A DNA stretch of 64,000 nt from Baylisascaris procyonis (lineage: Eukaryota; Nematoda; Chromadorea; Rhabditida; Ascarididae). The stretch is taken from NCBI GenBank assembly GCA_037389465.1, contig JAZARR010000172.1, positions 4,503,501-4,567,500 on the forward strand, in the 5' to 3' direction. Below are positions 1 to 16,263 of the stretch, in pieces. Below the pieces are notes generated by a model, which searched no databases, was not told where the DNA came from, and saw nothing but the letters and a program-made list of their open reading frames with translations. The position numbers and the translations under genes were made by a program. Within the stretch, counting starts at the first letter, position 1; every line of letters starts with the position of its first letter.

Positions 1-519
1 CTGAAATTATCGACGTTGGTTATTTACTAATTTCGAAGATACCAAATCATTTGGTAATCGTTGCGTTATTTTAATTTCCAACTTTATCGAGGCAATCGTT
101 TTTATCTTCCAAAGACAAGTATTTTCATTTTCATTTTGCCGGAATTTTCTTTTTATTTTCTGTGCTATTATCCTTCATTTATTAGATTTTTATTGCATCG
201 CATTTGATTAAAATATATTTTTCATCAAGCGTTGAGAGCATTATTACATATGAATCGGATCCACATTTTCATTTTCCTTTCCTCCTATCTTCTTCTTTCT
301 ATCCTTTGTCTCTATCGTGCTCCGTTTACTTATAACCGTTATGACTCGAAAGGAGTTTTTGTCAGCTTAGTGCTATGTTTTGATGTAATTATACGGAACA
401 GTAGTGAAAATTATGCGTTTTTCCGGTCTTCTGTAATGATATATTTGCAATTCTTTTCGGGTCTTCTCCTTTTTTTATATATAAAAATGATATATATGTA
501 ATTTTTGATTTAATTTCAG

Positions 520-542
520 GACGGGTAGTGGTACCACTAAAA
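520..542 (+). promoter_or_regulatory. 5' leader and splice acceptor of the RAP gene
   Basis: A polypyrimidine tract ending in atttcag (cag at 517-519) lies 23 bases before the start codon at 543. A consensus acceptor this close to the ATG in a nematode-like genome fits either a spliced-leader trans-splice site or the end of a 5' UTR intron; the sequence alone cannot tell which. Bases 1-516 show no gene I can support; the open stretch at 232-501 has low-complexity composition and looks like chance. Confidence 0.6.
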
Positions 543-4921
<4,379 letters not shown>

Positions 4922-6240
4922 TTGAAGATTACATTTGTATCGTTGATATTTTTATGGATATTTACCAGTGATAGGATTTAGAGTCATCAAGAAATCATGG
5001 TTAATCCTGTGATCCTCAGGTATTATCGATAATTTTGATACCATTATCCCTCGCCTTCACCCCCCCCCCACCCTCACCCCTCATCCCCTGGACCCTCCAC
5101 TTGTGATAGATTCAAGGATCGCAGAGGAAAGCTTATGAACTCTTTTATCGTTTGTTATGCCCCCAAAAAATTGAGAGTTTTGAAAGAAAGTTTGTGCTGA
5201 GGTGAAAGATCAAGGAAGAGTTTGTACAAACGTCTAAAAGGGTGGGTGATATATAAGAGTTTCATATCCATAACTGCTTGGTCTGAATGATTTCATGTCT
5301 TATCATTTTTGCATTTATACGACTCGTTTATGTTTTGAGTTATATATATTCTTATTTGTGTTTATTAATAATTTTCAACGAAATTTTGTAATATATTTAA
5401 TTGACTTATTGAATTGATATTTTCGTATTATTGAAAGAATGGAACTTTAGCTTGATTTTATTATTTCATTTATCCTCTTTGCTTTATAATGCCTGAGGGC
5501 ATTTGCTTTGTATAAACTTTTTAAATTTATGCAAATATTATCCTTTGCATCTCTCTCCGTTTTCCTTTTCCCGCTTCTTTTAGCATATACTGTCATGCGT
5601 TTGTATTTTTCTGCAGAGAGTTTTATTTTATTACACTTTATAATATTGACAAATTTGAATAGGGAATTTTTGTGATTAAAGATAATTGTTAGTACGTTTT
5701 ATTTTGGTCGTTAAAGACGAAGGGGGGGGGGGGGGAAGTAGAATATTAGTAGTGGTTATATTTCTATAGGTGAGAAAGGTGGCAATTATTTCGATATTCT
5801 TTAATTTTATGAGTTTATTTGGGAGAGTATTTCGGTACTCGTCGTCGACATAGAAAATATCACTTGATAGGTATTGAAAAATGGGATTTTTTTGCTCAAA
5901 ATTGTTGTGATCTAATTCCCAGATTTGTTTGCAATATTCGTAAGTAATTGTTATTTGAGTAGTTTTCGTGAATACTTCTGAATGATTTTTTATTGGAAAT
6001 ATATTGGTATTTGTTTGTTTGTTTTTGTTTTTTTTTCTTTTTTTTTAATTTGTGATGAATTTTGCCTTTTTATTTTAATTTTTGAATTTGCCTTAATTTT
6101 TTCGACGAAATCTGTTAAATTCACCACAAATCTCTTATGCGTAGTTATTTTTTATTTACTTTTTTGGTTTTGTTTGACATCTTAAATGATGGTACTTTGC
6201 ATTAATTAATTTTTTGTTTTTTTTTCTCAATTTTCAAATT
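4922..6240. other. 3' flank of RAP and intergenic or intronic DNA
   Basis: No gene is supported. The stretch holds a C-run (about 5061-5070), a G-run (about 5725-5737) and a small possible + exon at about 5842-5870, where an open segment encodes FGTRRRHRKYHLI and ends at a gt. A tiny in-phase follow-on lies after a cccag at about 5922. These fragments are short and could be chance. Confidence 0.4.
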
Positions 6241-6365
6241 CACGATTTTTGGTTGAAAAATTCATCGAAAATTTCTTTCGTTTGATCGATAATCGAACTG
6301 ATTTGGAAATGCTCGGAAATCATTTGATATCGAAAAGTGGCCAGCTGATACTGTTTGATGGTGCC
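6210..6365 (+). other. Open coding-like block, strand uncertain
   Basis: On the + strand the frame from 6210 reads through a segment containing VEKFIENFFRLIDNRTDLEM and HLISKSGQLILFDG, then meets a possible donor (GATG|gtgccc). There is no AG acceptor between the upstream in-frame stop (6207) and the block, so it is not a normal internal exon. The - strand is also open here, beginning with an ATG near 6368 and including MGTIKQYQLATFRYQ. It could be an exon of the gene ending at 14722, a broken exon or chance. Confidence 0.2.
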
Positions 6366-6367
6366 CA

Positions 6368-6382
6368 TCTCTCTCTCCCTCT

Positions 6383-6414
<32 letters not shown>

Positions 6415-6416
6415 GT
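6368..6416. repeat. (CT)n microsatellite
   Basis: Simple CT repeat with a few interruptions, read directly. It lies just after the open block at 6210-6365. Confidence 0.9.
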
Positions 6417-6865
6417 CTTTGTTTTTGTGTTTTTTTGGGAAACTGTCCGATATGGTCTTGTGATGTTGTTTACCGTTTAATGCTGTCGTCTATGTATATT
6501 GCAAGCGAATGGAATAAGGGTGAATAGTATTGCAGACAAGTGGAGAGAGGTCGAATGCTATTATAGATGGATAAAGTGGAGAGGGGGGTTACTATTAGAG
6601 GGTTACTGTTACTTTAGTGTTGTTGATACATTCAAGCTTCTACAAATGAATTGCGGAGATGGTTTAGAGCATCTTGCTACTAATGAATAGTGAAGTTTGT
6701 AGTTTGATCATTGGAGTTGATCGATTTTTAGATTATTTCTGTTTTTTTTTTTTTACATTTATTATGCCATCAATTAAAATTAAATTTTAATATTGTCATA
6801 TTTTGCATATTTTTTTAAATTGAATTTTTATTTTCTTCTTCTGTTTGATGTTTTTTTTTTTTTAG

Positions 6866-6917
6866 AAATCTTCATTGCCTTATGCATTATTGCTATTGCA
6901 TAAAACGTTTTATTTCG
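6866..6917 (+). other. Candidate internal exon of an unidentified + gene
   Basis: A long T-tract ending in ttttag at 6865 is followed by an open frame, KSSLPYALLLLHKTFYFD, that meets a gtttgt donor. It would encode 18 hydrophobic residues. Splice signals are good but phase to neighbours is unproven. The surrounding 6420-6860 and 6920-8000 is T-rich, intron-like sequence with a (TTTA)n run at about 7192-7231. Confidence 0.25.
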
Positions 6918-8004
6918 ATTGTTTGTTTCATTGAGATTTCGTCGTAAAAAAAGTGTTTCATATCACATATTTTATCTTGAAGTTTTTTTTTTATTTCTAA
7001 GTTTTTTTTTTTTTCATCTATCAAGTTTATTTTTGATGTTTCCATTTTTATTCGAAATTTTATTTTATTTTATTTTTTTTTTTAAATTCCAAAGTTGCAA
7101 ACTTAATATTTCTTTTTCTTTTATATTTTTATAAATTGATAACTTTTTTTATTAACTTTGGAAATTTTTTCTCAAAAGTTTCCAAGTTTTGCATTTATTT
7201 TTATTTATTTATTTATTTATTTATTTATTTTGATAACGGAAGTATGACTAAGTGATATTTGTAATTTTAGGTTATGATAAGCAGTGTTTTAATTGTTTTA
7301 TAATTGTTTAGAGCAGAGATAATTAAGCGTTTACTTATCAGTCGGTATTTCTTTTTATTTATTAATTAATCATAGAAATTTATAACGATGCAAAAAATTA
7401 TTCATAAATAGGGAGTTATTTTTTTCTAACTTAATTAATTGCTTTAGTTGTTTTTGCTTTTTTGTTGAATAGTTAGTCCTAGTTCTCACCTGGTGAGGTA
7501 TTCAGGGGTTACCTGCGTATTTCTAGTTGTTTTCATATTACGTGATATTTTCGAAGGCTGCCTCTTTTGGTATAAATTGTTAAGAAGGTGTATGGGAAAG
7601 GGAATTTTTAGCTGGGCTGTTACAAATATTATTTTTTAAATGCGAATTAATATTTATGCTGTAGTGCAGTTGATGATTGGGACGATGATATGGAGTATGA
7701 TCGTTGATATGTGGGCGCTAGGCTGTTAGCAAAAATATAGCGGCAATATACATTTGCCGGAAATATTAGGCGTTATGTTTTCTATGTTTCAATGCATCAT
7801 ATAGCCTAAGGTTATAAGAAATATTTGCATATTTGAATTTCAAAGCAGAAATAAATGACTAATAAAGGCATTAGTCGAATTTGTTGAATTACCGATCGGT
7901 AATTTGACAAACAATTTGTCGATTTATTTTTGCATATTAAAAAAAAATTTTTTTTTTTTGCAGGTATACGTTTTTCTTTGCAAATTTTTTGCGTTGAAAA
8001 AAAG

Positions 8005-8089
8005 TTTTGAGTGATGCGTATGTTCAACTTGAAACGTCGTTTCGAACAGTCGAACGAAAATGTCGAACCAACAACACAACAACCACCAC
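8005..8089 (+). other. Candidate exon ending in a consensus donor
   Basis: Two + frames are open up to a gtgagt donor at 8090. One contains DAYVQLETSFRTVERK followed by a Thr/Asn-rich stretch; the other starts with an ATG at 8014 (MRMFNLKRRFEQ) and ends in a Gln/Pro stretch. The first frame joins in phase to the block at 9568. The function is not recognised, and 8090-9567 holds no supported coding sequence. Confidence 0.3.
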
Positions 8090-9567
8090 GTGAGTTCTTT
8101 CGTCTTGTTAATTCTCATTTTTATTTTCTTCGTGAGAGTATTTTATTGTGAGATGCCTTCCGGAAAATGGAATTCTCTAATATCGATTGGTCGTTCAGAA
8201 ATAAAAGTACTAATGGGATTCAAGGAAGAGGGGAGAAGAAGAGAGGGGCAGCAGAAATGAGAGCTATGAGAGAGATGTAAATTAGGTGCGGGGGGTTTTT
8301 TTTTTGAAAATCCAATATAACGGCATAAATTGAATATTAATTATGGGATATTAATTTGCATAATTATGATTCTTTTTACATAATATTGATTCCGGAAAAC
8401 CATAATATTACTGAATATGCTCAGTTCGATGCAACGGAAATCGGTGGTATTTTTTAACTGATATTTGCAAAATGTAATGTGAATAACCGATGAGGTGAAG
8501 TGTGGAGAATTTTTATTTATTTATTTATTTTTTTGCTCTGGAAGGCATCTCACTATTGGCTATAAATAATGTTTTGCGCAAAGGGAATTATGTAAAAGGC
8601 TTTTTGGGTGAGTGACATTGATCTGGATGACGAGGAAAGTTGGTGAAGGAGGACCGCCCATAGAGGAGGGGAAAGGGAGGAAGAGAAATTTTTATGAACC
8701 TTGTTCTGCAAAAAGTAGTTGATTTGCAAAAGATGGGTGCATCTAAGGAAGGCGGGATTTTATTGCTTGTTTTATTTCTCGATGATTTGTTGTGCTTTTT
8801 TATTGATTATTCTGTTTATAAGTCTCATAAGGGGGGGGGATAATGCCAGCCGGTTGTAAGTATTTTGTTCCAGCTGTAAATTAAGAGTGCTATTATTTGA
8901 AATTATTGTTCACTCAAAACGAGAAAAAATAGTGTTAGTGAGCGATGTCGTTTAAAAGATGGGAAAATGTGGGGTGGATTGAAGTGGAGAGGGAGGGGAG
9001 GAGGGAAGCGGAAGTGCTCTAGGAGATGGAAAAATGTTGGGCACAGAAAAGAAAAGAACGAACTGAAGTATTGTCTGTTGAAAGTGAGAAACTATGGGTG
9101 GAAGAAGTATGAAGGAAATTTTCCAATTTCTTAAAATTTATTTAATTAATAATTGGTAATTATGACATTTTTCCAGAGATCAAATATGCCCATCAAAAAT
9201 CGGGTTTGATATAAGTGAAAGGAGAGGGGATCAAGGGGAGAGGGAGAAGGGAATTGCGCAAAGCATTATTTCAGCAGTTGTATTTGTTAATATTTTGATT
9301 AGAGAGGAAAGAAGGAATTGAAGTATTCTCTACCGGAAGTGAAAAACTAAGAATGGAAAATTTTCGATTTTTTGAAACCAATTTTTATCAAATTTTTCAC
9401 AAAAAAAAATTTTTTTTTGTAAAATTTTAAGTGCAATTTCTTCTTTCTTCATTGCACTAACTATAGCCAATGAATCATTGAATGAAAAAAAAATAATAAT
9501 TTGAAAATTTTCCACAAAAAAATATTTTCAAGAATAATTTTTTTTTCCGTTCGATTATTTTTTTTAG

Positions 9568-9675
9568 CACTTCGTTTAATCGATGTTATCAACCAATGAC
9601 CCTATCAAGAAGTGTTTCTTTTTCTGATCTTTTATGGTTGCGTTCATTCCAAAAAAAAATTGGAAAAAATTTTTC
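9568..9675 (+). other. Candidate exon in phase with 8005-8089
   Basis: After a tttttttag acceptor the frame reads SFNRCYQPMTLSRSVSFSDL and continues to WLRSFQKKI before a stop. It keeps phase with the donor at 8090. The 3' end is not resolved. Confidence 0.3.
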
Positions 9676-9741
9676 GTAATGAAAAATTTCATTAATTTTA
9701 TTGAATTTTTTTTTTCTCTTGGAAATAATTTCTGAAGCTTA

Positions 9742-9834
9742 TGAAATATTTCTTAACGAAGAACTGAAAAAAATTTTTCTTGAATGCGCAATTGGAAAGA
9801 TTTCAGAAAAGGGAACACTTAAAAATCGTTTGGG
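9742..9834 (+). other. Candidate exon, charged helical segment
   Basis: The open frame contains EAYEIFLNEELKKIFLECAI and GKISEKGTLKNRLG and ends at a gtaagt donor. The upstream acceptor is weak (ctgaag). The pattern loosely recalls a helix of an RGS- or sorting-nexin-like domain, but this is too short to name. It probably belongs to the same + transcription unit as its neighbours. Confidence 0.3.
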
Positions 9835-9934
9835 TAAGTGCTGTTTGATTTATGCTGGGCAAGTATTTTTTAGAATTCGATGAGCCAGATATAATTATTT
9901 AGTATTTGGCTCAATATTTGATCGGTTGTGTCAG

Positions 9935-10087
9935 CCTCCCTCTCTTTCTCTCCCACCATCCATATTTTCTTTGTTATTTTCATCACCCTCCCTCTCTCTT
10001 TCTCTCTCCATATATGTTTCCCTTGTTATTTTCATCATCCTCCCTCTCTTTCTGTCTCTTCCATATATATTTCCCTTGTTATTTACA
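9935..10087. repeat. Pyrimidine-rich tandem repeat, period about 52-53 bp, three copies
   Basis: The phrase ttgttatttt recurs near 9971, 10023 and 10076, each preceded by a CCTCCCTCTCTTT-like run and CCATAT. The copies differ slightly. Two + frames are open through it only because of its composition. Confidence 0.8.
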
Positions 10088-13000
10088 ACGTTATTATTAT
10101 GTAACTCTTCAGGTATTTTCGTAATTTATTGCTGTCAGACATCTGGTTGAGAAGAAAATATAGAGAGCATGTTTCGTTATTGATCTCAAATGGAAAATTA
10201 GTGGACTTTTTTATTGTTATTGAGAAGCAATTTTTTCGTTTAGTATTTTTTATTTTGTTTGTAACTTTAAAGTTGTTACCGTAGAATTTTTTTTAAAAGG
10301 AATTTCCGTTCTTACATTTTTACAAACTTTTAAATATTAAGATGTTGGTAATTTTTTTTCGTTTATTTGAAAATTTTTTATTTATTTATTTATTTATTTC
10401 AATGAACACAGCATTCATTATGAATACATGTTTCTTCATGTCGCTTTCGGAAAATTTTTTAAACGAATTTTTTTTTTTTATAAACAGAAATGTGGAATTC
10501 ATCCGGGGAAATTTTTAAAGCAGTGATGAATGAGAAAAAAAATACTTTTTTAAAATTTTCATCTGTTCGATTTTTGAAGTATTGTTGATGAATGTCGATT
10601 TATCGGGGAAATATTTTATCGATTGGTGATTTGTTTTCGGAGAACTCTGCAGAAAAAAAAAGTTTTTTTTTCCGTTTTTTTTTAAATAAATAATAATAAT
10701 TCCTTTAGAATATTCTATTTCAAACCTGAAATGAAACGAATTTTTTTTCTAATAGTTGAAAATCTAGAGTTTTGGAAGTATTGTAGTAGTTTTATTTTTT
10801 ATTTCAAAGAAACAGCGGTATTTTTTTAGTTGTCAAAAATTTTATATTTAAATATATGTAAAAGACAAGAGAGAGTAAAAATGATTGGTAAAGTCTACAG
10901 AGCATTAGGGCGTTAACATATTCCTGGAGTATTCTTTAATGCTGTACATGGTTTATCATAAGACTTGACCTCTGATCCCAGTGAGATGGGAAAGAGAAGG
11001 GGAATGGATGGGATAAGGGTTTGATTGAGTTCAAGGAAACCTTAATTCTACGGGTAATGACGAGAGTGTTAGGTAGATAGAATGAAATTAAAGGAAAGCA
11101 TTTTTTTTGCAACTTAAGTGATTCACTTATAAGTTCATTTTTTAGAACTTGAAAATTAGATAGAGAAATTGACAGTAAAACGGAATAGAAATTAAAAAGT
11201 TATTGAGAATTAATTCAAATTTTTAAGGAAACAAAATTTTTGACAAAATTTCTCACCGATATTTCTTAGTAAAGTTTAGTTGATGTGCAGTATTTCATAT
11301 AATAGATGCGGCTAGGCATCAGTGGTTATGTACTATGAGGTAGAAGAGGATAAATTGGCTGGCTTCTAATCCGATAGGTAAACCTTTTTTTCCGGTTTAG
11401 GGTTGGAAGTAGGGGAGGGGGACGTGAGTGGTTGCGGAATTATTTTAATGATCTCTATCCTGGTTAAAATGATTATCTGTTTATGTCACATTTGTGTTAA
11501 TCCCTATATTGGTGGACCTATTATTTAAAGATGTTTGATTGATCTTTCCGCGCTAATTAGAGGTGATACAGGTATATTTGAAGTAATATCAGCAATAAAT
11601 AAACAATAGTAGTAGAGATAAGGTAGATCAAAAATGGAACATGTGCTCACTATTGTTTTTCTCGTGATGTCTGTGCATTCATACAGTCGAATTTGTTCGT
11701 TGATCTGGTCGGGGTCTTTTGATCTTTTCATATATATATATTTGTTGCATTTTTTTTCGCATTTTTTTTCTTTGAAATTATTGTGTGAGCAAATCGATAT
11801 GTTGAGATTTTTATTGAAAATAATGGATATATTTATTTAAAATATTATTTTATATTAGGTGAATTTAAAGCAAATTATTTAATGGATGATATAAACGCAT
11901 AAAAAGGGAACGAATAAATGACCTATTGATTTTTTAATTTATTTTTATTTTTATTTGTATTTTTTATTTCTTCATTTCTTTATTTTTTGAAAAGCAGCTA
12001 TTTTATAGATATAAGAATATAATATTTTCTATTTATTATGGTGAAAATTTATTTTTAAAATTTGTTCTTTGAAATAATTACTGAAATTGGATCCTTGATT
12101 CAAAAAAAAAGAAAAATTGCGGACTCGGCCTTTTTTGGGGAAGCTATTGCTGAATTAGCGATATGGAAATATGTGAAAGTTATCGGAAATAATTTGGGGA
12201 ACTTTTTTCTTTCATTTCAAAGTCAGCATACTATTAAAGGAGGTCTTTTATTCTGTAATAAATGCAGAGTGTTTTAGGCTGACGGGGGGAGGGCGATGGG
12301 GAAGGAGGGGCATAGGAATTTCATTCGGCATAGAATATTGCGGAATAGGTTTAATGTATGCTAAATTTTTGATGTCAGATTCGCGCTCTTAATTTAAATT
12401 TTTGAGCATTCAAGAATATAGTATCTTTTGAAGTTTTTGAAAGAAGTTTTTTTTTTCTACAATAATGAATTAAAATATAGTATACTTATAGCGATATATT
12501 GAATTATAATTTCTTTGTAATTTTAGTGATTTTTTTTTTGTAGTAATATATTAATGGGAAATGCGGTTTAATTATTCGAATATTTGAATTGTGGCGATCA
12601 TTTAAATGAAATCGATTTTTTGTTGAGTGAAATTTATGCGGATTAAAAATTGTGCCATTGAAATTCTTGTAATGTTTATGCAGAATATAAAATTATATTC
12701 AGTGGCAATATATATTTAATATGAAATATTAAATATTAGAAAAAAAGAATATTATTAGTTAAATTATTATAAAACTCTGATTAGAATAAAATATATAAAT
12801 TAACGTAATATAAATATCATTTATAAAATTTTTATAATGGAATATAATTACTAATTCTGTGGAATTGAAGTTCTTATTAATAAAAAGCGGCGGTTGATCA
12901 TCGACTTATTTTGGTTTCCGAGGACCGTAGTTCATTTTTTCTCGATGGGATCATTTCTTACCTATAATTTTTAAGGTTTTTTCTGGGAAAAAGTTTTCCT

Positions 13001-13396
13001 CCAGGCGGTTTTCTCAATTTTTCGTGAAAATTAAAAAAAAAAGTTCGAAAAATTTTCATACAGGACTTTTGTCCTTCGAGTAGGGAATTTAACTAAAATT
13101 CTAAATTAGTAAAGATCCAAAAATTCAAGCGTGCATCTGGCAGTGGAAATACCATATTCGCTTGAGTAGAAGCCCTCTCCTTAGAAAGGCTTATTATCAA
13201 ACATAGTTTCAATCATTTATACAGGTAATATTTGATCACTTATTCAAATGTAAGATAGCGATTTTAACAAAACTATTATAAACTGTAAAGTTCATTTCGA
13301 TTGTTGTGAAATTTGAACCCCTGGGGTTCTATTCATGCAAATATGGGAATATACTGTAGCTTCTTTTTTATGCGTTTGCGTCATCAAAAACATTAG
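10088..13396. other. AT-rich, T-skewed DNA without a supported gene
   Basis: This is low-GC, intron-like sequence with many T-runs and scattered G-runs. An open + block at 12062-12277 (including IADSAFFGEAIAELAIWKYV) has no clear acceptor and may be chance. Bases 12480-12880 are extremely AT-rich. Confidence 0.4.
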
Positions 13397-13500
13397 AAAA
13401 AAGACGCAAGGAACAATGAGAATAATCGTTTTGCTCACACATCTGTTGTCTTTGAATTGAATGTTTGCGATGTTCGAATTGGGAAGCTTATTGCTGCAAG
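13397..13500 (+). other. Candidate exon of the + gene ending at 14722
   Basis: After an acattag acceptor the frame reads NNRFAHTSVVFELNVCDVRI and GKLIAA and reaches a gtatgc donor at 13501. That donor leaves a phase that does not fit the exon at 13616. A later gtgggg site near 13547 would fit, so either the end of the exon or the exon itself is wrong. Confidence 0.3.
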
Positions 13501-13510
13501 TATGCTGGAA

Positions 13511-13572
13511 TGGGGGGAGGGGTTATGTGTACTGAAAATAAGGTGGGGAGTTATGTGTACTGAAAATAAGGG
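13511..13572. repeat. Two-copy tandem repeat
   Basis: The unit ttatgtgtactgaaaataag occurs twice, about 28 bp apart, with G-rich spacers. Confidence 0.8.
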
Positions 13573-13615
13573 GGGAAGGATGGAGTGGTTGAAGGTATAT
13601 ATAGCGAATTTTTAG

Positions 13616-14722
13616 TGCAAGGACCAAAATTGCACAATCAGATGTTGTTTCTTTAGCTATATATTACGCATCCACCTGGAATCCTGAATTTTCGTGTCTT
13701 CGGGAATGTTTGCTCTCTCTGAGTTTATGAATCGGCTATTTGAAAATGAGCTGTCTAGAGGAATGGTCCTTAAGTTTCATTGAATTTCTTAGCCGTTTTA
13801 TTTGAAAGATGCCAAGATTTTTTATTAGTATTCCTATGGGGAGGAGGAGGGGGGTGGACTGATTTGTTTTGACGTCATGAAAATATTAGTTTATTTATAA
13901 AATTTGTTTAAGGCGAGTTTTTTTTTTTTGTTTTTAAGAAGACATATTATAGATAATCTGCAATATTCGCGTTTACTCTTCTTCTTTTTGCTCAAGTGAA
14001 ACGGAAAATGTATAGCATGCCGAATTCACGTTAATTCGACGTTTTTTTTTTGCCTTTTTAATGTTTTTTTTGATTTTTCAAAAATTTTGCTAAATTTTCC
14101 CAAAATATTTTTTTCATTCCTATTATAGTGGTCCGGGACGAGCATTACTTACCCGAATTTCCTGTGGGAATTAGTTTACGGTAATGTTTATCACTTTTTT
14201 TGGGGAACTACATTTCCAGATTTTGAAGGTTAAATGTAAAGTTTGAGTATTATTGGAATTTTTTTGATGGTTATTTCAGCATACTTTGGTTGATCTTCCT
14301 CGGACATTGCATATGGACTTGGCTAGAAACTATTGAATTGACGAAAATTTGTGGCAGAAAAATATCTGATGGTAGTATTTTTTGTTTGTTTATATAATTA
14401 GATGCTTCAAATTTTATATTCAAGCATTTTCGTCAATTTTTTTTTAATAGTTTCCGGTTATGTCCATTGTGATATCTTTGTGTCTCTCTCAAATATCTGT
14501 TATTTCATTTACATACAAAAAAAAATTTTTATCTTTTATTAATATTTATTCATATTTTATTCGTTGCGTTTAATTTTAATAGCCTCAGTTGGGGATTTCG
14601 TTTATGAAACTTCTCATGAGAGAAATAAATCTACCTATGAAAATGATAAAGAATATTTATATATGATCGTGGAATTTGACAAAAGTCCAGAAATAAATTT
14701 AGGAACAGAAATATTTGAATAA
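13616..14722 (+). CDS. 3' exons of an unidentified membrane-protein gene (partial)
   Basis: Four exons join in phase: 13616-13707 (less certain), 14129-14180, 14280-14371 and the terminal 14583-14722, which ends in TAA. Boundaries are ttttag|, tattatag|, atttcag| and tttaatag| with donors gtttgc, gtaatg and gtagta. The encoded C-terminal part has about 125 residues. It runs through VRDEHYLPEFPVGISLR, then a hydrophobic, Trp-rich segment (ILWLIFLGHCIWTWL) that is probably a membrane helix, then a hydrophilic tail ending NLGTEIFE. No family was recognised. Upstream exons probably include some of the candidate blocks between 5.8 and 13.5 kb, because that whole stretch shows the T-skew of introns transcribed on the + strand. 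The last three exons are the firm part. Confidence 0.55.
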
Positions 14723-16140
14723 ATGAAATAATACAAACAAGGGCTTTAATTTTAATTTTGTATTATTGGATAGTTTTCATAAATAAGATGGTAAATTTCA
14801 TTATGGGGTGATTTTCCATAAAATTGGAAAAAAAGAGATACCCATTTTCATAGTTACAAAAAAAAAAGGAATTTGAAGCATTCATTGATCACTGAAGAAT
14901 AGTGCGAACATTTTATTATAGGTAAATTTAATAGATTGACAAGAAATATTATTAACGTTGAGGGTAATTGTGACTGCTTTTTTTTGTAAATTTAGCACCT
15001 TATATAATTCGATGCTGTTGATTATATTGTGGAGAAAGTTGGAGAAAATTTGATTTAACATCGATTATATTTTTTAAAAAAATTTGAAAAAAAATTTATT
15101 TAGTAATATTATATAAAATTATCGATTTTTTAAAAAGAAAAATTAAGCGAATATTTAATTTTTTTACAAAAAAAAAGCTAGAGATAGTAAAGAAGGTGAT
15201 TGTGAAAAAGGTACAAATTTGCCACTAGTGGCAATATTTTCAGCAATAATTGGCCGGAGGAGCATCACGCTGCTCTCACCATATTGATCTAGGAACAATA
15301 CGAACGTCTTGGGGACGTCGAATGCTATATGTGATTTTAGAGCTTCGAGAACATCCCATAATAATGTTTGCGTTTATTTTTTTTTAATGTAAATCGTAGG
15401 TAATTTTATATTTCATTTATTTATTTTATTATTCTAAAATTATATCGATTTAATTTGAAGGGAATATATTTAGCTGACGAAGAAATATTAGAGAGACGCT
15501 ATGTCGTAGTAAGTGGAGATGTCGCTCTTATATAGTTGTAAATTTTTTTTTTTTTAGCAATTAAATGCCAATTTTGGTGAATGAATTAAATGCCAATAAA
15601 TAATTTAAAAAAATTAGAGCATATTTAATGAGTGAATGATGCGTGCACAATTCATCGATGATATCTTGCTTATATGTAAAGGTCCACTTGGCGCTTCATC
15701 TGCAAATATGTTATAAGCAGCAAGGTTTCTTTTTTTTTTTTGTTTGTGGTGATTTTTTAAATTTTTTTAACTGCAATTTTTTTTCTTTTTTCGCAATTTC
15801 ACAATTGGAAACTATTTTTAAAAAAGGGAGAAATTATTATGACGTCATATTCCGGTATTTACGAATATACCTTTTGCCCCATTTTATAAAGAAATATGAT
15901 ATGTAAATTTCTGTATGGGATAATGCCAGATGCAAATTTTATGTAGAAAATATTCGTACGTGGATTTCTATATTTCTATGCGTTCGATTATTACAAGCTT
16001 TAAATAAAAAGTATATTTTTTGAATCTGAACTGAATTACTTTTAATATTTTTTGCCATTAAACGCATTTTGTTTTTGTTTATTTATCGTCCTAGAAAATA
16101 TTTGAACTGAAATTAACCACAAAAATTTCGCCTAGAAATT
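14723..16140. other. Intergenic or intronic DNA
   Basis: Mostly AT-rich and featureless. A GC-richer island at 15236-15375 is open in several frames: + includes GTIRTSWGRRMLYVILELRE, and - includes LLWDVLEALKSHIAFDVPKT before a gtgaga donor. None of these frames has a proper acceptor, so I do not call an exon. Confidence 0.4.
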
Positions 16141-16263
16141 ATGGTTGCTTTGAAAATTTGCAAAAAAGCACAGGTCGTATTTTTGCTGGCGCGTTTTCTC
16201 GTTTTTTTCAACATTTCAACAATATTTGCTGGTTGCGCTTGTGCAGTGGCCCCTTCCGTATAA
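16141..16263 (+). CDS. Possible small hydrophobic protein, 40 aa
   Basis: An ATG-to-stop frame encodes MVALKICKKAQ followed by a strongly hydrophobic stretch (VVFLLARFLVFF) and a Cys/Ala-rich end (CACAVAPSV). This would suit a signal peptide or a short membrane anchor. A second + frame and the - strand (containing WHESIDDIIWPIYTEGATAQ) are open over the same GC-richer island, so strand and coding status are doubtful. Confidence 0.15.
   Translation: MVALKICKKAQVVFLLARFLVFFNISTIFAGCACAVAPSV

Noticed and set aside
232..501. 89-codon + open frame upstream of RAP
   Set aside because: Low-complexity Phe/Leu/Ser/Tyr composition, stops before the RAP acceptor, and does not splice in phase to the RAP start.
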